Of a stretch of 8,214 bases of DNA, positions 1 through 5,823 are shown one piece after another. The stretch covers positions 1-8,214 of the forward strand of contig CAJKVX010000043.1 in assembly GCA_905203455.1 (NCBI GenBank), written 5' to 3'. The position numbers and the translations under genes were made by a program. This DNA comes from an uncultured Eubacteriales bacterium. Lineage in GTDB: Bacteria; Bacillota; Clostridia; Christensenellales; UBA1242. Position 1 is the stretch's first letter. Every line of letters begins with the position of its first letter. Under the pieces are notes generated by a model. It was given only the letters and a program-made list of their open reading frames with translations, did no database searches and was not told the DNA's origin.

Positions 1-30
1 ATATTTCCACATGCTCTTGGCGGCATGTAA
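1..30 (+). CDS. Possible C-terminal tail of an upstream gene (partial)
   Basis: The first frame reads IFPHALGGM and then TAA. It is open from the window edge and its codons look like those of the other genes here. Nine residues cannot identify a product. The same bases on the minus strand could instead open a gene (an ATG at 23-21 reading MPPRACGN), but no SD precedes that ATG. A short inverted repeat, ACATGC/GCATGT, overlaps the stretch. Treat it as a hint that a gene may end at the left edge, nothing more. Confidence 0.2.
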   Translation: MFPHALGGM

Positions 31-212
31 AAATCTTGTTAATTCATTAATTAATTCTTAGTTTTTGTTAAACCTTATTGCGTTTTAAAAACACTTTTTT
101 TCCAATTTTTGTAATCCCTTTACTTTCCCTTAGCCTAACACTTAAAGATTTTATTTTCCTTAAGGTTAAAGCATTCAGATGCTTGTTGTTCTGAGCCAGC
201 CGAAAAATTTTT

Positions 213-367
213 AGATTTCTCGGTTCGCTGCCGCTCTCTCGAAATGACTCACTGTGTCACCCTGAGCCAGCCGAAACATCTAGATTTCTCACTATCGTTC
301 GAAATGACAAAGAGATTTCTCGGTTCGCTGCCGCTCTCTCGAAATGACTCACTGTGTCACCCTGAGC
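213..367 (+). repeat. 55-bp exact direct repeat with 100-bp period
   Basis: Positions 213-267 and 313-367 appear identical, offset by exactly 100 bp. The repeat begins AGATTTCTCGG and ends CACCCTGAGC. A third, shorter relative with one substitution (GCTACC for GCTGCC) lies at 488-524. Exact identity over 55 bp points to a recent local duplication inside the repeat cluster. Confidence 0.8.
255..309. repeat. Complete palindromic repeat unit, copy 1
   Basis: This unit runs from TGTCACCCTGAGC at the left to TTCGAAATGACA at the right, with the self-complementary TCTAGA at 279-284 near the centre. Its central and right parts (273-329, running into the next half unit) recur at 449-505 with only two mismatches, in AT versus TG at the variable position before CGTTCGAAATGAC. 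Confidence 0.75.
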
Positions 368-417
368 ATAGTCGAAGGGTCTGTCATTCTGAGCGACCAA
401 CGGGAGTCGAATGGGTC

Positions 418-485
418 TGTCATGTTGAGCGAAGCCAAAGGCGAAGTCGAAACATCTAGATTTCTCACTTGCGTTCGAAATGACA
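418..485. repeat. Complete palindromic repeat unit, copy 2
   Basis: This unit runs from TGTCATGTTGAGC to GTTCGAAATGACA, with TCTAGA at 455-460. It is the longest copy, carrying an extra GAAGCCAAAGGCGAAGTC segment in the left arm. The two arms could fold as a long imperfect hairpin. Confidence 0.75.
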
Positions 486-620
486 AAGAGATTTCTCGGT
501 TCGCTACCGCTCTCTCGAAATGACAGTGTTATTTCTCCACAAGGCTCGAAATGACATGGAATTTTCAGTGTTTTTAACGGTTTTCAACTTAAATTAGAAT
601 TATCAATGTGCGGGAAATTT

Positions 621-670
621 GTGCAAAATTAATTTAATTTTATGCAATTTTAATTGAGTTAATTTTGCAC
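621..670 (-). terminator. 12-bp inverted repeat just past the signal peptidase gene (candidate terminator)
   Basis: GTGCAAAATTAA (621-632) and TTAATTTTGCAC (659-670) are perfect reverse complements separated by 26 bases. The repeat ends 9 bp beyond the stop of the minus-strand signal peptidase gene, where a terminator or 3'-end stabiliser is expected. No convincing U-tract follows on the minus strand, the stem is AT-rich and the loop is long, so intrinsic termination is plausible but not certain. Confidence 0.4.
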
Positions 671-679
671 GGAAACCAA

Positions 680-1927
680 CTAACTTTCAGTTTTGTTCTC
701 ACTTTCTTTTGAACTGTTTTGATTATTTTTAACCTCTGAAGGTTGGCTGGTGTTATTTGGTTGTGGCTCGGTTGAGTTGCCCTCCATTTGAGCAAGTTTT
801 TTACGCAACTCTTCAAGTTCATTAGTTGCTGAATCGGCATTTTGTTTTTGCTCTTTAAGGCTTGCGTTATACCTAATAAACCCGTAAACAACAAACGCAA
901 TTAAAGGAATGCCAATACAAACAATTAATCCCCAAGTGCTTTGCATCCAGTAAATAAAGCCACCAAACCCTGCCATTCTGCTTACATACAACCCCTCAAC
1001 TTGATCATAATAAACAGGCTCTGTGTCAGGAACAATAACTCTGTTGCCACTTTCATTTAAATATGGTGTGCCATCTGGATTTCTTTGATAGTTATTAATA
1101 CCACCTGTTTGGAAATATGGCGTGCCATTATCATCTAAAATTGCTAAAATTTTGTGGGTTACAACCCCGCCACCCTCTTCACGGAAGGTTATAACATCGC
1201 CCACTTTTAGAGTTGATGGTTCAACAACTTTTGAAAAGATAAGGTCATTAGTTTTAATTTGAGGATACATTGAGTCACTCATAACAATAAGTGGCTTATA
1301 GCCAAAAATGCTTGGTAAATCATTAGGATAAATAACTGATTTAAAAATCAGAACAAGGTTAACAAGAAGCAATGGAAGCATTAAAACGCAAAGCCCAATG
1401 CTTACCCAAAAAGAAACAATTTCACCCGTTGTTTTCTTTCTTGGGGTTTCGCTTACTTCATTTACTGTTGCGCCCGCAACTGCTGTTTCATTTTTATCTT
1501 TATTTTCAGGAAGATTATTGTTTTCCTGCTTTAAAGATTCACCTTGTTGATTGCTATTTTCACTTTCGTTTGCTGCTGTTACATTTTCACTTGAATTTAC
1601 TTGTGTTGCGCTTTTGCTTACAACTACTTCATTATTCAAAGTTTCTTCATTTGCCTTATTGCCTTCGCTTGCAAGCACAGTGCTAACGTTTTCGGCTTCA
1701 AGATTTTTTGAAGCATCTGCTTTAACGCTTTCTGTTTCTTTATTTTTAGCAGCCTTAGAAGAACTGGTTTTTGCCGCACTGTTTGAAGATTTTTTAGAAG
1801 CGCTTGCAGTTGTTGTGCTTTTTTTAGTGGTGCTTTTAGCCCCAGCACTTTTGCTTGCAGCACTTGCCTTCCCTTTTTGCGACTCGGTTTTTGTTGACTC
1901 AACTTTTTTGTTTTGAGACTCTGCCAT
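680..1927 (-). CDS. SipW-type signal peptidase I with long low-complexity cytoplasmic tails
   Basis: This 415-residue protein is a membrane serine protease of the signal peptidase I family, ER/SipW-like subgroup, expected to remove signal peptides at the outer face of the membrane. Transmembrane (TM) segments lie at about 170-197 and 333-352. The catalytic serine is Ser219 in VMSDSMYP, and the base is His258 in VVTHKI, not the lysine of the usual bacterial enzyme. The KVGDVITFRE segment (241-250) matches the family core. The catalytic part is ordinary, but residues 1-165 are unusual: a Lys/Ser/Thr/Ala-rich basic block (about 7-65) is followed by an acidic Asn/Glu/Ser-rich block (about 66-160). 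A charged helical tail follows TM2 (about 355-415). The family is normally under 200 residues. The start is supported by AGGGAG at 1934-1939, six bases before the ATG. The function is secure; the substrates are unknown, though SipW homologues process TasA/camelysin-type proteins. Confidence 0.9.
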   Translation of the reverse strand: MAESQNKKVESTKTESQKGKASAASKSAGAKSTTKKSTTTASASKKSSNSAAKTSSSKAAKNKETESVKADASKNLEAENVSTVLASEGNKANEETLNNEVVVSKSATQVNSSENVTAANESENSNQQGESLKQENNNLPENKDKNETAVAGATVNEVSETPRKKTTGEIVSFWVSIGLCVLMLPLLLVNLVLIFKSVIYPNDLPSIFGYKPLIVMSDSMYPQIKTNDLIFSKVVEPSTLKVGDVITFREEGGGVVTHKILAILDDNGTPYFQTGGINNYQRNPDGTPYLNESGNRVIVPDTEPVYYDQVEGLYVSRMAGFGGFIYWMQSTWGLIVCIGIPLIAFVVYGFIRYNASLKEQKQNADSATNELEELRKKLAQMEGNSTEPQPNNTSQPSEVKNNQNSSKESENKTES

Positions 1928-1933
1928 TCAATT

Positions 1934-1939
1934 CTCCCT
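1934..1939 (-). promoter_or_regulatory. Ribosome binding site of the signal peptidase gene
   Basis: AGGGAG on the minus strand lies six bases before the ATG at 1927 and fixes the start of the long low-complexity N-terminus. This shows that the extension is translated and is not an ORF-calling artefact. Confidence 0.75.
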
Positions 1940-1987
1940 TTTTGTTATTTTTAGGATAACTTGCTGTAATTATGCTTAATTAGGCAA

Positions 1988-2016
1988 ATTAAAACTCATA
2001 AAATTTAAATTCACAA
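1988..2016 (-). promoter_or_regulatory. Candidate promoter of the signal peptidase gene
   Basis: On the minus strand TTGTGA (2016-2011) and TTTAAT (1993-1988) are separated by 17 bp. The -10 matches the consensus at five of six positions and the -35 at four of six. A CATAAT box nearer the gene is an alternative -10, but it lacks a good -35. Confidence 0.35.
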
Positions 2017-2017
2017 A

Positions 2018-2045
2018 ATGCACAAAGGCTAACCTTATGCACAAA
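2018..2045 (-). repeat. Direct repeat TTTGTGCAT x2 upstream of the signal peptidase promoter
   Basis: Two identical 9-bp copies (2018-2026 and 2037-2045; ATGCACAAA on the plus strand) lie 19 bp apart, immediately upstream of the candidate -35. The AAGG-CTAA-CCTT inverted repeat sits between them. Placement and spacing would suit a regulator binding two adjacent faces of the DNA, but in AT-rich DNA a chance match cannot be excluded. Confidence 0.35.
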
Positions 2046-2117
2046 TTAATATTAACACATTTAATTAAACTTGCAAAATATTTTAAACACTTTTTTCAAA
2101 TTTTTTAAATTGATAAA

Positions 2118-2151
2118 ACAAAAAAAGTTTGAGCACAAATTTGCACTCAAA
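2118..2151 (-). terminator. Rho-independent terminator downstream of the PH-domain gene region
   Basis: On the minus strand TTTGAGTGC pairs with GTGCTCAAA as a 9-bp stem with two G-U pairs and an AAATTT loop. A CTTTTTTTG tract follows directly (A-tract at 2119-2126 on the plus strand). It lies about 280 bp past the stop of the PH-domain gene and about 85 bp past the small ORF at 2237-2341, so the intervening stretch is probably part of the same transcript. Confidence 0.7.
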
Positions 2152-2236
2152 TTTAATAGTATTTTTTAATGTTAAGTTTTACATTCAATTTTTATGTCTT
2201 TATGGTTTTTGTGTTGCAAACATTTTGAAGGCAAAA

Positions 2237-2341
2237 TTAAATCTTCCAATGTAAAGAACCTTCATCGCAACATTTAAGCCTAACTGGTTGTCCATTTGCA
2301 ATTTCTGCGTGGCAACCATTCTCAACCTTAGCGGCACACAT
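2237..2341 (-). CDS. Possible 34-residue Cys-rich mini-protein or gene relic
   Basis: ATG at 2341 opens MCAAKVENGCHAEIANGQPV, continuing RLKCCDEGSLHWKI to a TAA stop. The four Cys and two His in a CX7C...CC arrangement could bind a metal. No good SD precedes the ATG. Upstream, another frame reads AKAENGYNKE, which resembles AKVENGCHAE here, and the underlying DNA is a diverged 44-bp-offset duplication. Because 44 is not a multiple of three, the two copies are out of frame. It is either a tiny real gene on the PH-domain transcript or the broken end of a once longer gene. I do not recognise a family. Confidence 0.3.
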   Translation of the reverse strand: MCAAKVENGCHAEIANGQPVRLKCCDEGSLHWKI

Positions 2342-2376
2342 GAACTTTCTTTGTTGTAACCATTCTCAGCCTTTGC
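2303..2376. repeat. Diverged tandem duplication, 44-bp offset
   Basis: Positions 2303-2332 and 2347-2376 align over 30 bases with six mismatches. They share the exact core AACCATTCTCA followed by CCTT-GC. The offset changes the reading frame between copies, which bears on whether the mini-ORF at 2237-2341 is intact. Confidence 0.55.
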
Positions 2377-2428
2377 ATATTGAATACTTGCTGTTTTTGC
2401 AGCCTTCTTATTGCTTAAAGTTTAATTT

Positions 2429-3127
2429 TTATTCTTTATCAGCGTTTGAACTTTTAGAGCCTTTTTCAAGGCTTGAACTTTTAAGTTTACTATCAATTCC
2501 TGAATATTTAGTTTGGTAACCTTTGTTTTCTTGTGGCCTTAATTCATTAGGAAAATAAACATCAGCCTTAATGTCATTCACAATTTTTTGAAGTTTTGAC
2601 ACAAGTGCATATGGGTCACTAACATCATAAACAACTCTTACACCCCCGCTTTTTAAATGCAAGGAAATATCTCCAACTTTAAACATTTTGTCAATAATTC
2701 CAACGGTTAAATTAACATCTGTAATTTCTGTGTAATAAATATTTTGAACATCAAGGCCAATAAAGCCATCAACAATAATTATTCTTGCATTTGTGAACAG
2801 ATAACTTGTGTTTTTGTGCCTTCTGCTTGCAGTTATAATATTAGATAAATACACCCAAACAGGGGTCAGGTGCAAAACAAAAAATAGGCAAATAATAACT
2901 GTAACAAAAACTGGCAAACTGCTAAAAATATCTTGCCAAATCATAATGCCAATAAAAAGGCCATCAAAAATTAACCAAATTAAGGCAATGGGCAACATTT
3001 TAAAAATTGAAGACATTATGTAAGCCTTTCTGTTTGGTTTTCCTTGCCACAAAATTTCTTCACCGCTTAGAAGCAAATCTTCAACTTTAAAATTATTAAG
3101 TTGTTGAGTTTCAGTTTTATTTTTCAT
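2429..3127 (-). CDS. Membrane-anchored bacterial PH-domain protein (YdbS/YdbT-like)
   Basis: This 232-residue protein begins with a soluble segment containing GEEILWQGKPNRKAY (about 22-36), the usual lead-in of this family. Two transmembrane helices follow (about 41-63 and 70-98), then a bacterial PH (bPH2-type) domain at about 105-185. The domain starts TSYLFTNARIIIVDG and continues through IYYTEITDVNL, the conserved pattern in which newly synthesised membrane proteins of this family place a beta-sheet domain at the bilayer. The C-terminal 40 residues are a charged Ser/Lys-rich tail. The molecular function of the family is not known; roles in membrane or envelope stress have been suggested for relatives. 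The gene has no SD sequence, and its promoter lies almost on the ATG. It stands divergent from the TraX-like gene. The family assignment is fairly secure from motif order; the role is open. Confidence 0.8.
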   Translation of the reverse strand: MKNKTETQQLNNFKVEDLLLSGEEILWQGKPNRKAYIMSSIFKMLPIALIWLIFDGLFIGIMIWQDIFSSLPVFVTVIICLFFVLHLTPVWVYLSNIITASRRHKNTSYLFTNARIIIVDGFIGLDVQNIYYTEITDVNLTVGIIDKMFKVGDISLHLKSGGVRVVYDVSDPYALVSKLQKIVNDIKADVYFPNELRPQENKGYQTKYSGIDSKLKSSSLEKGSKSSNADKE

Positions 3128-3135
3128 TATACTTC

Positions 3136-3164
3136 ATTTTACACTATCTTGTTTTATATGTAAA
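3136..3164 (-). promoter_or_regulatory. Promoter of the PH-domain gene, abutting the start codon
   Basis: On the minus strand TTTACA (3164-3159) and TAAAAT (3141-3136) are separated by 17 bp. Only eight bases separate the -10 box from the ATG at 3127, so transcription would begin at or within about two bases of the start codon. There is no SD. Confidence 0.55.
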
Positions 3165-3440
3165 CCCTTTTATTCCTTTTCTTTTGCTTAACGCCCTTTA
3201 CATTCATTATTTAATTACCACCCGCAAAAACAACACCAATTCCCGCCTTTTAGCATAAACAACCCATCCGCAAAACAACTGCAATAATTACAAACTAAAC
3301 CTAACTTTACATTAAACTTAACAAAAACTTCATAAAACCTTAGGCAATGAATAATTTTAAATTCACTTATTCTTGCCTTCAAAATATCAATTAAGTCACA
3401 TTAATGCACGCAAAAAACTAAATTTACAATATAAATTTTG
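3165..3440. other. Gene-free divergent intergenic region
   Basis: This region lies between the divergent PH-domain and TraX-like promoters. I see no ORF with gene-like features, no RNA gene and no strong hairpin. The plus strand is A/C-rich with few G, the same asymmetry as at 6556-6958. Confidence 0.6.
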
Positions 3441-3468
3441 TTGACTAAAACAACACAGAAATTAAAAT
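3441..3468 (+). promoter_or_regulatory. Promoter of the TraX-like gene, abutting the start codon
   Basis: TTGACT (3441-3446) and TAAAAT (3463-3468) are separated by 16 bp. Only six bases lie between the -10 box and the ATG at 3475, so the predicted start site falls on the A of the ATG. No SD is present. Confidence 0.6.
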
Positions 3469-3474
3469 TAAATT

Positions 3475-4221
3475 ATGCAGACGAAAATTTTAAGCAGGTC
3501 AAGTTTAAAGTATATTGCCCTTATCACCATGTTAATTGACCACATTGGTGCAATTTTTGGGCTTTCATTTTACCAAGGTTTAGGCATTTCTTGGCTTTAT
3601 TATCTGTTTAGAACCATTGGCAGAATTTCTTTTCCAATTTTTGCATTCTTTATTGCCGAAGGCTGGTTTTACACATCAAACAAATTAAGGTATTTTTTAA
3701 CCCTTTTGCTTTTTGCCCTTATAAGCCAACCCGCATATTATTTCGCACTAAATTCAAGTGTTTTCAGCCTTAACATTTTGTTTACCTTCATTTTATCACT
3801 TGTTATGTGCTATATTGTTGACTTAATAAAAAAAGACCCAAGCCTAAGTGTGGTTTATGTTATTTTAATGTTTGCTGTTAGCCTTATTGTTGTTGTTTTA
3901 AACGCAATAAAAGCCCCAATTTCTTATGGGTTATATGGAGTTTTTCTTCCTGTTTTGTTTTATATTTTCTATCATTCAAACATCAAAAAGGCCATCATGT
4001 GGGTGGCCATTGCAGTGGCTATAATTCTTTATTGCCTGCCTTTCTTTCTTGCAAACCCCAAAAACTCTTATGACGCTTACATTAACCTTTTTGCCCTTTT
4101 ATCTCTTCCTCTCATTTACCTTTATAACGGCCAAAAAGGAAAGCACAGCCCAAAATGGCTGTTTTACATTTTTTACCCTGCCCACATCACGCTTCTTTAC
4201 CTTATAACTCTTTTGTTCTAA
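3475..4221 (+). CDS. TraX-family polytopic membrane protein (putative acyltransferase)
   Basis: This 248-residue, strongly hydrophobic protein has several membrane-spanning helices. Family hallmarks appear in order: LKYIALITMLIDHIG (11-25, with Asp22-His23), RTIGRISFPIFAFFIAEG (46-63, with Arg50 and Glu62), FALISQPAYY (80-89), the loop YGLYGVFLPVLFY (151-163), LPLIYLYNGQKG (211-222) and FYPAH (233-237). The length is normal for the family. In conjugative F plasmids TraX acetylates pilin. Chromosomal relatives in Firmicutes stand alone, and their acceptor is unknown, so the acyl-transfer role here is an inference from family. No conjugation genes are nearby. ATG at 3475 is the only start that keeps the N-terminal motif, and it lacks an SD. 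A strong hairpin terminator follows. Confidence 0.88.
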   Translation: MQTKILSRSSLKYIALITMLIDHIGAIFGLSFYQGLGISWLYYLFRTIGRISFPIFAFFIAEGWFYTSNKLRYFLTLLLFALISQPAYYFALNSSVFSLNILFTFILSLVMCYIVDLIKKDPSLSVVYVILMFAVSLIVVVLNAIKAPISYGLYGVFLPVLFYIFYHSNIKKAIMWVAIAVAIILYCLPFFLANPKNSYDAYINLFALLSLPLIYLYNGQKGKHSPKWLFYIFYPAHITLLYLITLLF

Positions 4222-4259
4222 AATTTAAAAAATATATTGCAATTTGCTTTTTGAGTTGT

Positions 4260-4291
4260 AAAAAGTGCCTTGGCAAACCTTGGCACTTTTT
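4260..4291. terminator. Strong, probably bidirectional terminator between convergent genes
   Basis: AAAAAGTGCC (4260-4269) and GGCACTTTTT (4282-4291) form a perfect 10-bp stem with a 12-base loop. The stem arms provide an A-tract on one side and a T-tract on the other, so it can act on both strands. It lies 38 bp past the TraX-like gene and serves it. Read from the opposite side, it may also stop transcripts of the minus-strand gene ending at 4443. Confidence 0.85.
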
Positions 4292-4442
4292 AGTTTTAAT
4301 CTCATTAATATTTATTTTAATCTTCTAATCTTACTTTTTCTTTGTTTCAAAATTTTAAAGTTAATATTCACTTTAATCATCAAACCTTATTTTCTTTGCT
4401 TTAAAATCTTCAAGGGTTATTTTTTATCATTTTTTATTAAGT

Positions 4443-5315
4443 TTATAGATACTTTAAAAGTGAGCCATCATTTAACTTTTCTCGTATTTGGCAAGCAACA
4501 TAAAGTTCATTTTGAAAAGCATCAAATAAATTCGCATCACAATCATTAATTAGCAATAAATCAAAATCTAAGGCAAGTTCTCCAAATGCCAGTTCATTGC
4601 TAGTAATAACATTTTGTGCAATTTCTGTTGCCTGCCTAGATAAAATTATCAAGTTATTAACCAAACTAACATCAGTTGTTGTTAACAACCCTTCATTGAA
4701 TTTGCCGTCTTTAAAATAAAGCGAAAAATAACTTAATTCATCAAACTTGCAAAGGCTAGTGTAAAATGAATTTAACAAATTGCAAAGAGTGTTTTTCGCA
4801 TTTTCAAGTTCACTTTGAAATTGCTTTCCTTCATTTTCCTCTGCCCCTTCATTTCCCTGCACATTTTCACCTTTTTCAGGGTCAACTTTATTCAAATCTT
4901 CGGCATTTGCGCAAGTATTGTCATCATCTACATTTTCGTCAATATTGTCTGCATTTGTTTTTTCGTTAAATTTGTTTCCATATGCGTTTTCATCAACAAC
5001 ATCTGCATTTTCGTCAACGGCGTCAGCATTTGCATTATCATCAATCTCATCTAAATTTTCATTAGCATCTAAATCATCGGTTTTAGGGACTGAATTTAAA
5101 CTCTTGTCTCCATCTAAACCCTCAGTTTTAGGAACTAAATTTAAATTTTCGTTGTCACCACTTTGCAACTCTTCATTATTCGCCATAATTTCCTGTTTTG
5201 TATTATTGCCATTTTGAGGCATGCCCAAAGAGCCATAATTTAAATATCCTTTAATTTCAAAACTTGCAAAAACTAAAAAAATAAAAACTAAACAAAATGA
5301 ATAAATGCGTGTCAT
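4443..5315 (-). CDS. Membrane-anchored or secreted protein with long acidic linker, unknown function
   Basis: I do not recognise this 290-residue protein. Residues 5-19 are a hydrophobic segment (YSFCLVFIFLVFASF), acting as a signal peptide or N-terminal anchor; there is no lipobox. Residues about 33-165 form a disordered, very acidic Asn/Asp/Glu-rich linker. It contains a 15-residue repeat (LNLVPKTEGLD at 58-68, LNSVPKTDDLD at 73-83) and short VDENA repeats (100-104, 107-111). Residues about 168-290 look like a folded, mainly helical domain with Cys178, Cys189, Cys259 and Cys275 and no basic patches. The likely arrangement is an extracytoplasmic globular domain held away from the membrane by the linker. 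The gene stands alone, downstream of and codirectional with the desulfoferrodoxin gene but with its own promoter and no SD. The hydrophobic N-terminus supports the 5315 start. Confidence 0.7.
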   Translation of the reverse strand: MTRIYSFCLVFIFLVFASFEIKGYLNYGSLGMPQNGNNTKQEIMANNEELQSGDNENLNLVPKTEGLDGDKSLNSVPKTDDLDANENLDEIDDNANADAVDENADVVDENAYGNKFNEKTNADNIDENVDDDNTCANAEDLNKVDPEKGENVQGNEGAEENEGKQFQSELENAKNTLCNLLNSFYTSLCKFDELSYFSLYFKDGKFNEGLLTTTDVSLVNNLIILSRQATEIAQNVITSNELAFGELALDFDLLLINDCDANLFDAFQNELYVACQIREKLNDGSLLKYL

Positions 5316-5325
5316 AACGGCGTTA

Positions 5326-5355
5326 ATTTTAAAATATAATGTCGAAATATGTCTA
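5326..5355 (-). promoter_or_regulatory. Candidate promoter of the acidic-linker protein gene
   Basis: On the minus strand TAGACA (5355-5350) and TAAAAT (5331-5326) are separated by 18 bp. Ten bases separate the -10 from the ATG at 5315, giving a leader of only about three to five bases and no SD. An alternative -10, TATATT (5338-5333), has a poor -35 and would still leave a leader without an SD. Confidence 0.45.
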
Positions 5356-5423
5356 GCAAAAATTCATAATATTTAGTTTTTAAACATTGTTTACTTTTTG
5401 TTCAAATTAACTTAAAAGTTAAA

Positions 5424-5807
5424 TTAAACTTCAGTTTTCCAAAGTGAATGCAAATTGCAATAAGCAAAGGCTGCTGTAACTTTTTCGCCTGCACTTAATG
5501 CAAAAGTGGCACTTGGTGCCTTACCATCAGGTTTAAGGTGACAAACCCTAAACCCAGAAGTTGTGCTTAGCACAATAAATTCAATAAAATGTTCGGCAGT
5601 TTGTGGGTGCGGAATGCTTCCAACTTTAACTAAGGCAACTCCATTTTCAACACTAACAACAGGCAAATGCTTTTCTTTTGCAGCCTCGGTTGTGTTTGCC
5701 ACCAAAACTTCCATTGGTTTGCCGCAGCAAACAAGTGGCACCCCACTGTCTTTTAACTTTACTGTAATGTTGCCACAAATTGGGCAAATGTAAAATTTAA
5801 GTTCCAT
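5424..5807 (-). CDS. dfx: Desulfoferrodoxin (2Fe superoxide reductase)
   Basis: This 127-residue cytoplasmic enzyme reduces superoxide to hydrogen peroxide without making oxygen, a typical anaerobe defence. The N-terminal desulforedoxin-like centre I has its four iron ligands Cys8, Cys11 (CPICGN), Cys27 and Cys28 (VCCGKPME). The catalytic centre II is complete: His47 in EKHLP (with the neighbouring Glu45-Lys46 of the active site), His67 and His73 in GSIPHPQTAEHFIEF, and Cys117 and His120 in AYCNLH. Length and spacing match two-iron desulfoferrodoxins. The start at 5807 is chosen because AAAAGGGGAA lies five bases upstream and the N-terminus MELKFYICPICGN is canonical; an in-frame extension further upstream overlaps the peroxiredoxin gene and is spurious. 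It follows the peroxiredoxin stop by 16 bp, so the two are almost surely cotranscribed. An AT-only inverted repeat near 5407-5422 is too weak to call a terminator. Confidence 0.95.
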   Translation of the reverse strand: MELKFYICPICGNITVKLKDSGVPLVCCGKPMEVLVANTTEAAKEKHLPVVSVENGVALVKVGSIPHPQTAEHFIEFIVLSTTSGFRVCHLKPDGKAPSATFALSAGEKVTAAFAYCNLHSLWKTEV

Positions 5808-5823
5808 AATTTCCCCTTTTAAG

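Larger units (their letters stand above)
188..556. repeat. Cluster of palindromic interspersed repeat units (complete and half copies)
   Basis: The block is built from a left-end motif TGTCAYYYTGAGC (255-267, 355-367, 382-394, 418-430; a degenerate one near 188) and a right-end motif TCGAAATGACA or close variants (near 239, 299, 339, 475, 515, 546). The reverse complement of the right end, TGTCATTTCGA, nearly matches the left end, so the ends are imperfect terminal inverted repeats around a central AGATTTCTC segment. Several units are half copies joined head to tail. The block is clearly richer in GC than its flanks. It has no coding function: translating it gives the Ser/Arg/Glu/Cys-rich nonsense typical of such repeats. 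The structure fits REP/MITE-like non-autonomous repeats; no transposase is in the window. Confidence 0.85.

Noticed and set aside
244..459. 71-codon plus-strand ORF across the repeat cluster
   Set aside because: It is made wholly of repeat units. Its His/Ser/Arg/Glu/Cys-rich translation (VCHVERSQRR and similar) is a typical spurious product of this repeat class, and there is no SD.
1372..1916. Plus-strand and alternative-frame ORFs opposite the signal peptidase gene
   Set aside because: They are shadows of the Lys/Ser/Ala-rich low-complexity region, which stays open in other frames; they are Leu/Phe-rich with no motifs.
4265..4549. 94-codon plus-strand ORF rich in Phe, Leu and Ile
   Set aside because: It starts inside the terminator hairpin, overlaps the end of the acidic-linker gene, and its composition is what AT-rich non-coding DNA gives.
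4766..5217. Plus-strand ORFs opposite the acidic linker
   Set aside because: They are antisense shadows of the Asp/Asn/Glu codon repeats, with no SD or recognisable domain.
5407..5422. Palindrome TTAACTT/AAGTTAA after desulfoferrodoxin as a terminator
   Set aside because: The stem is all A-T apart from one G-C pair and no U-tract follows on the minus strand, so it is too weak to call.
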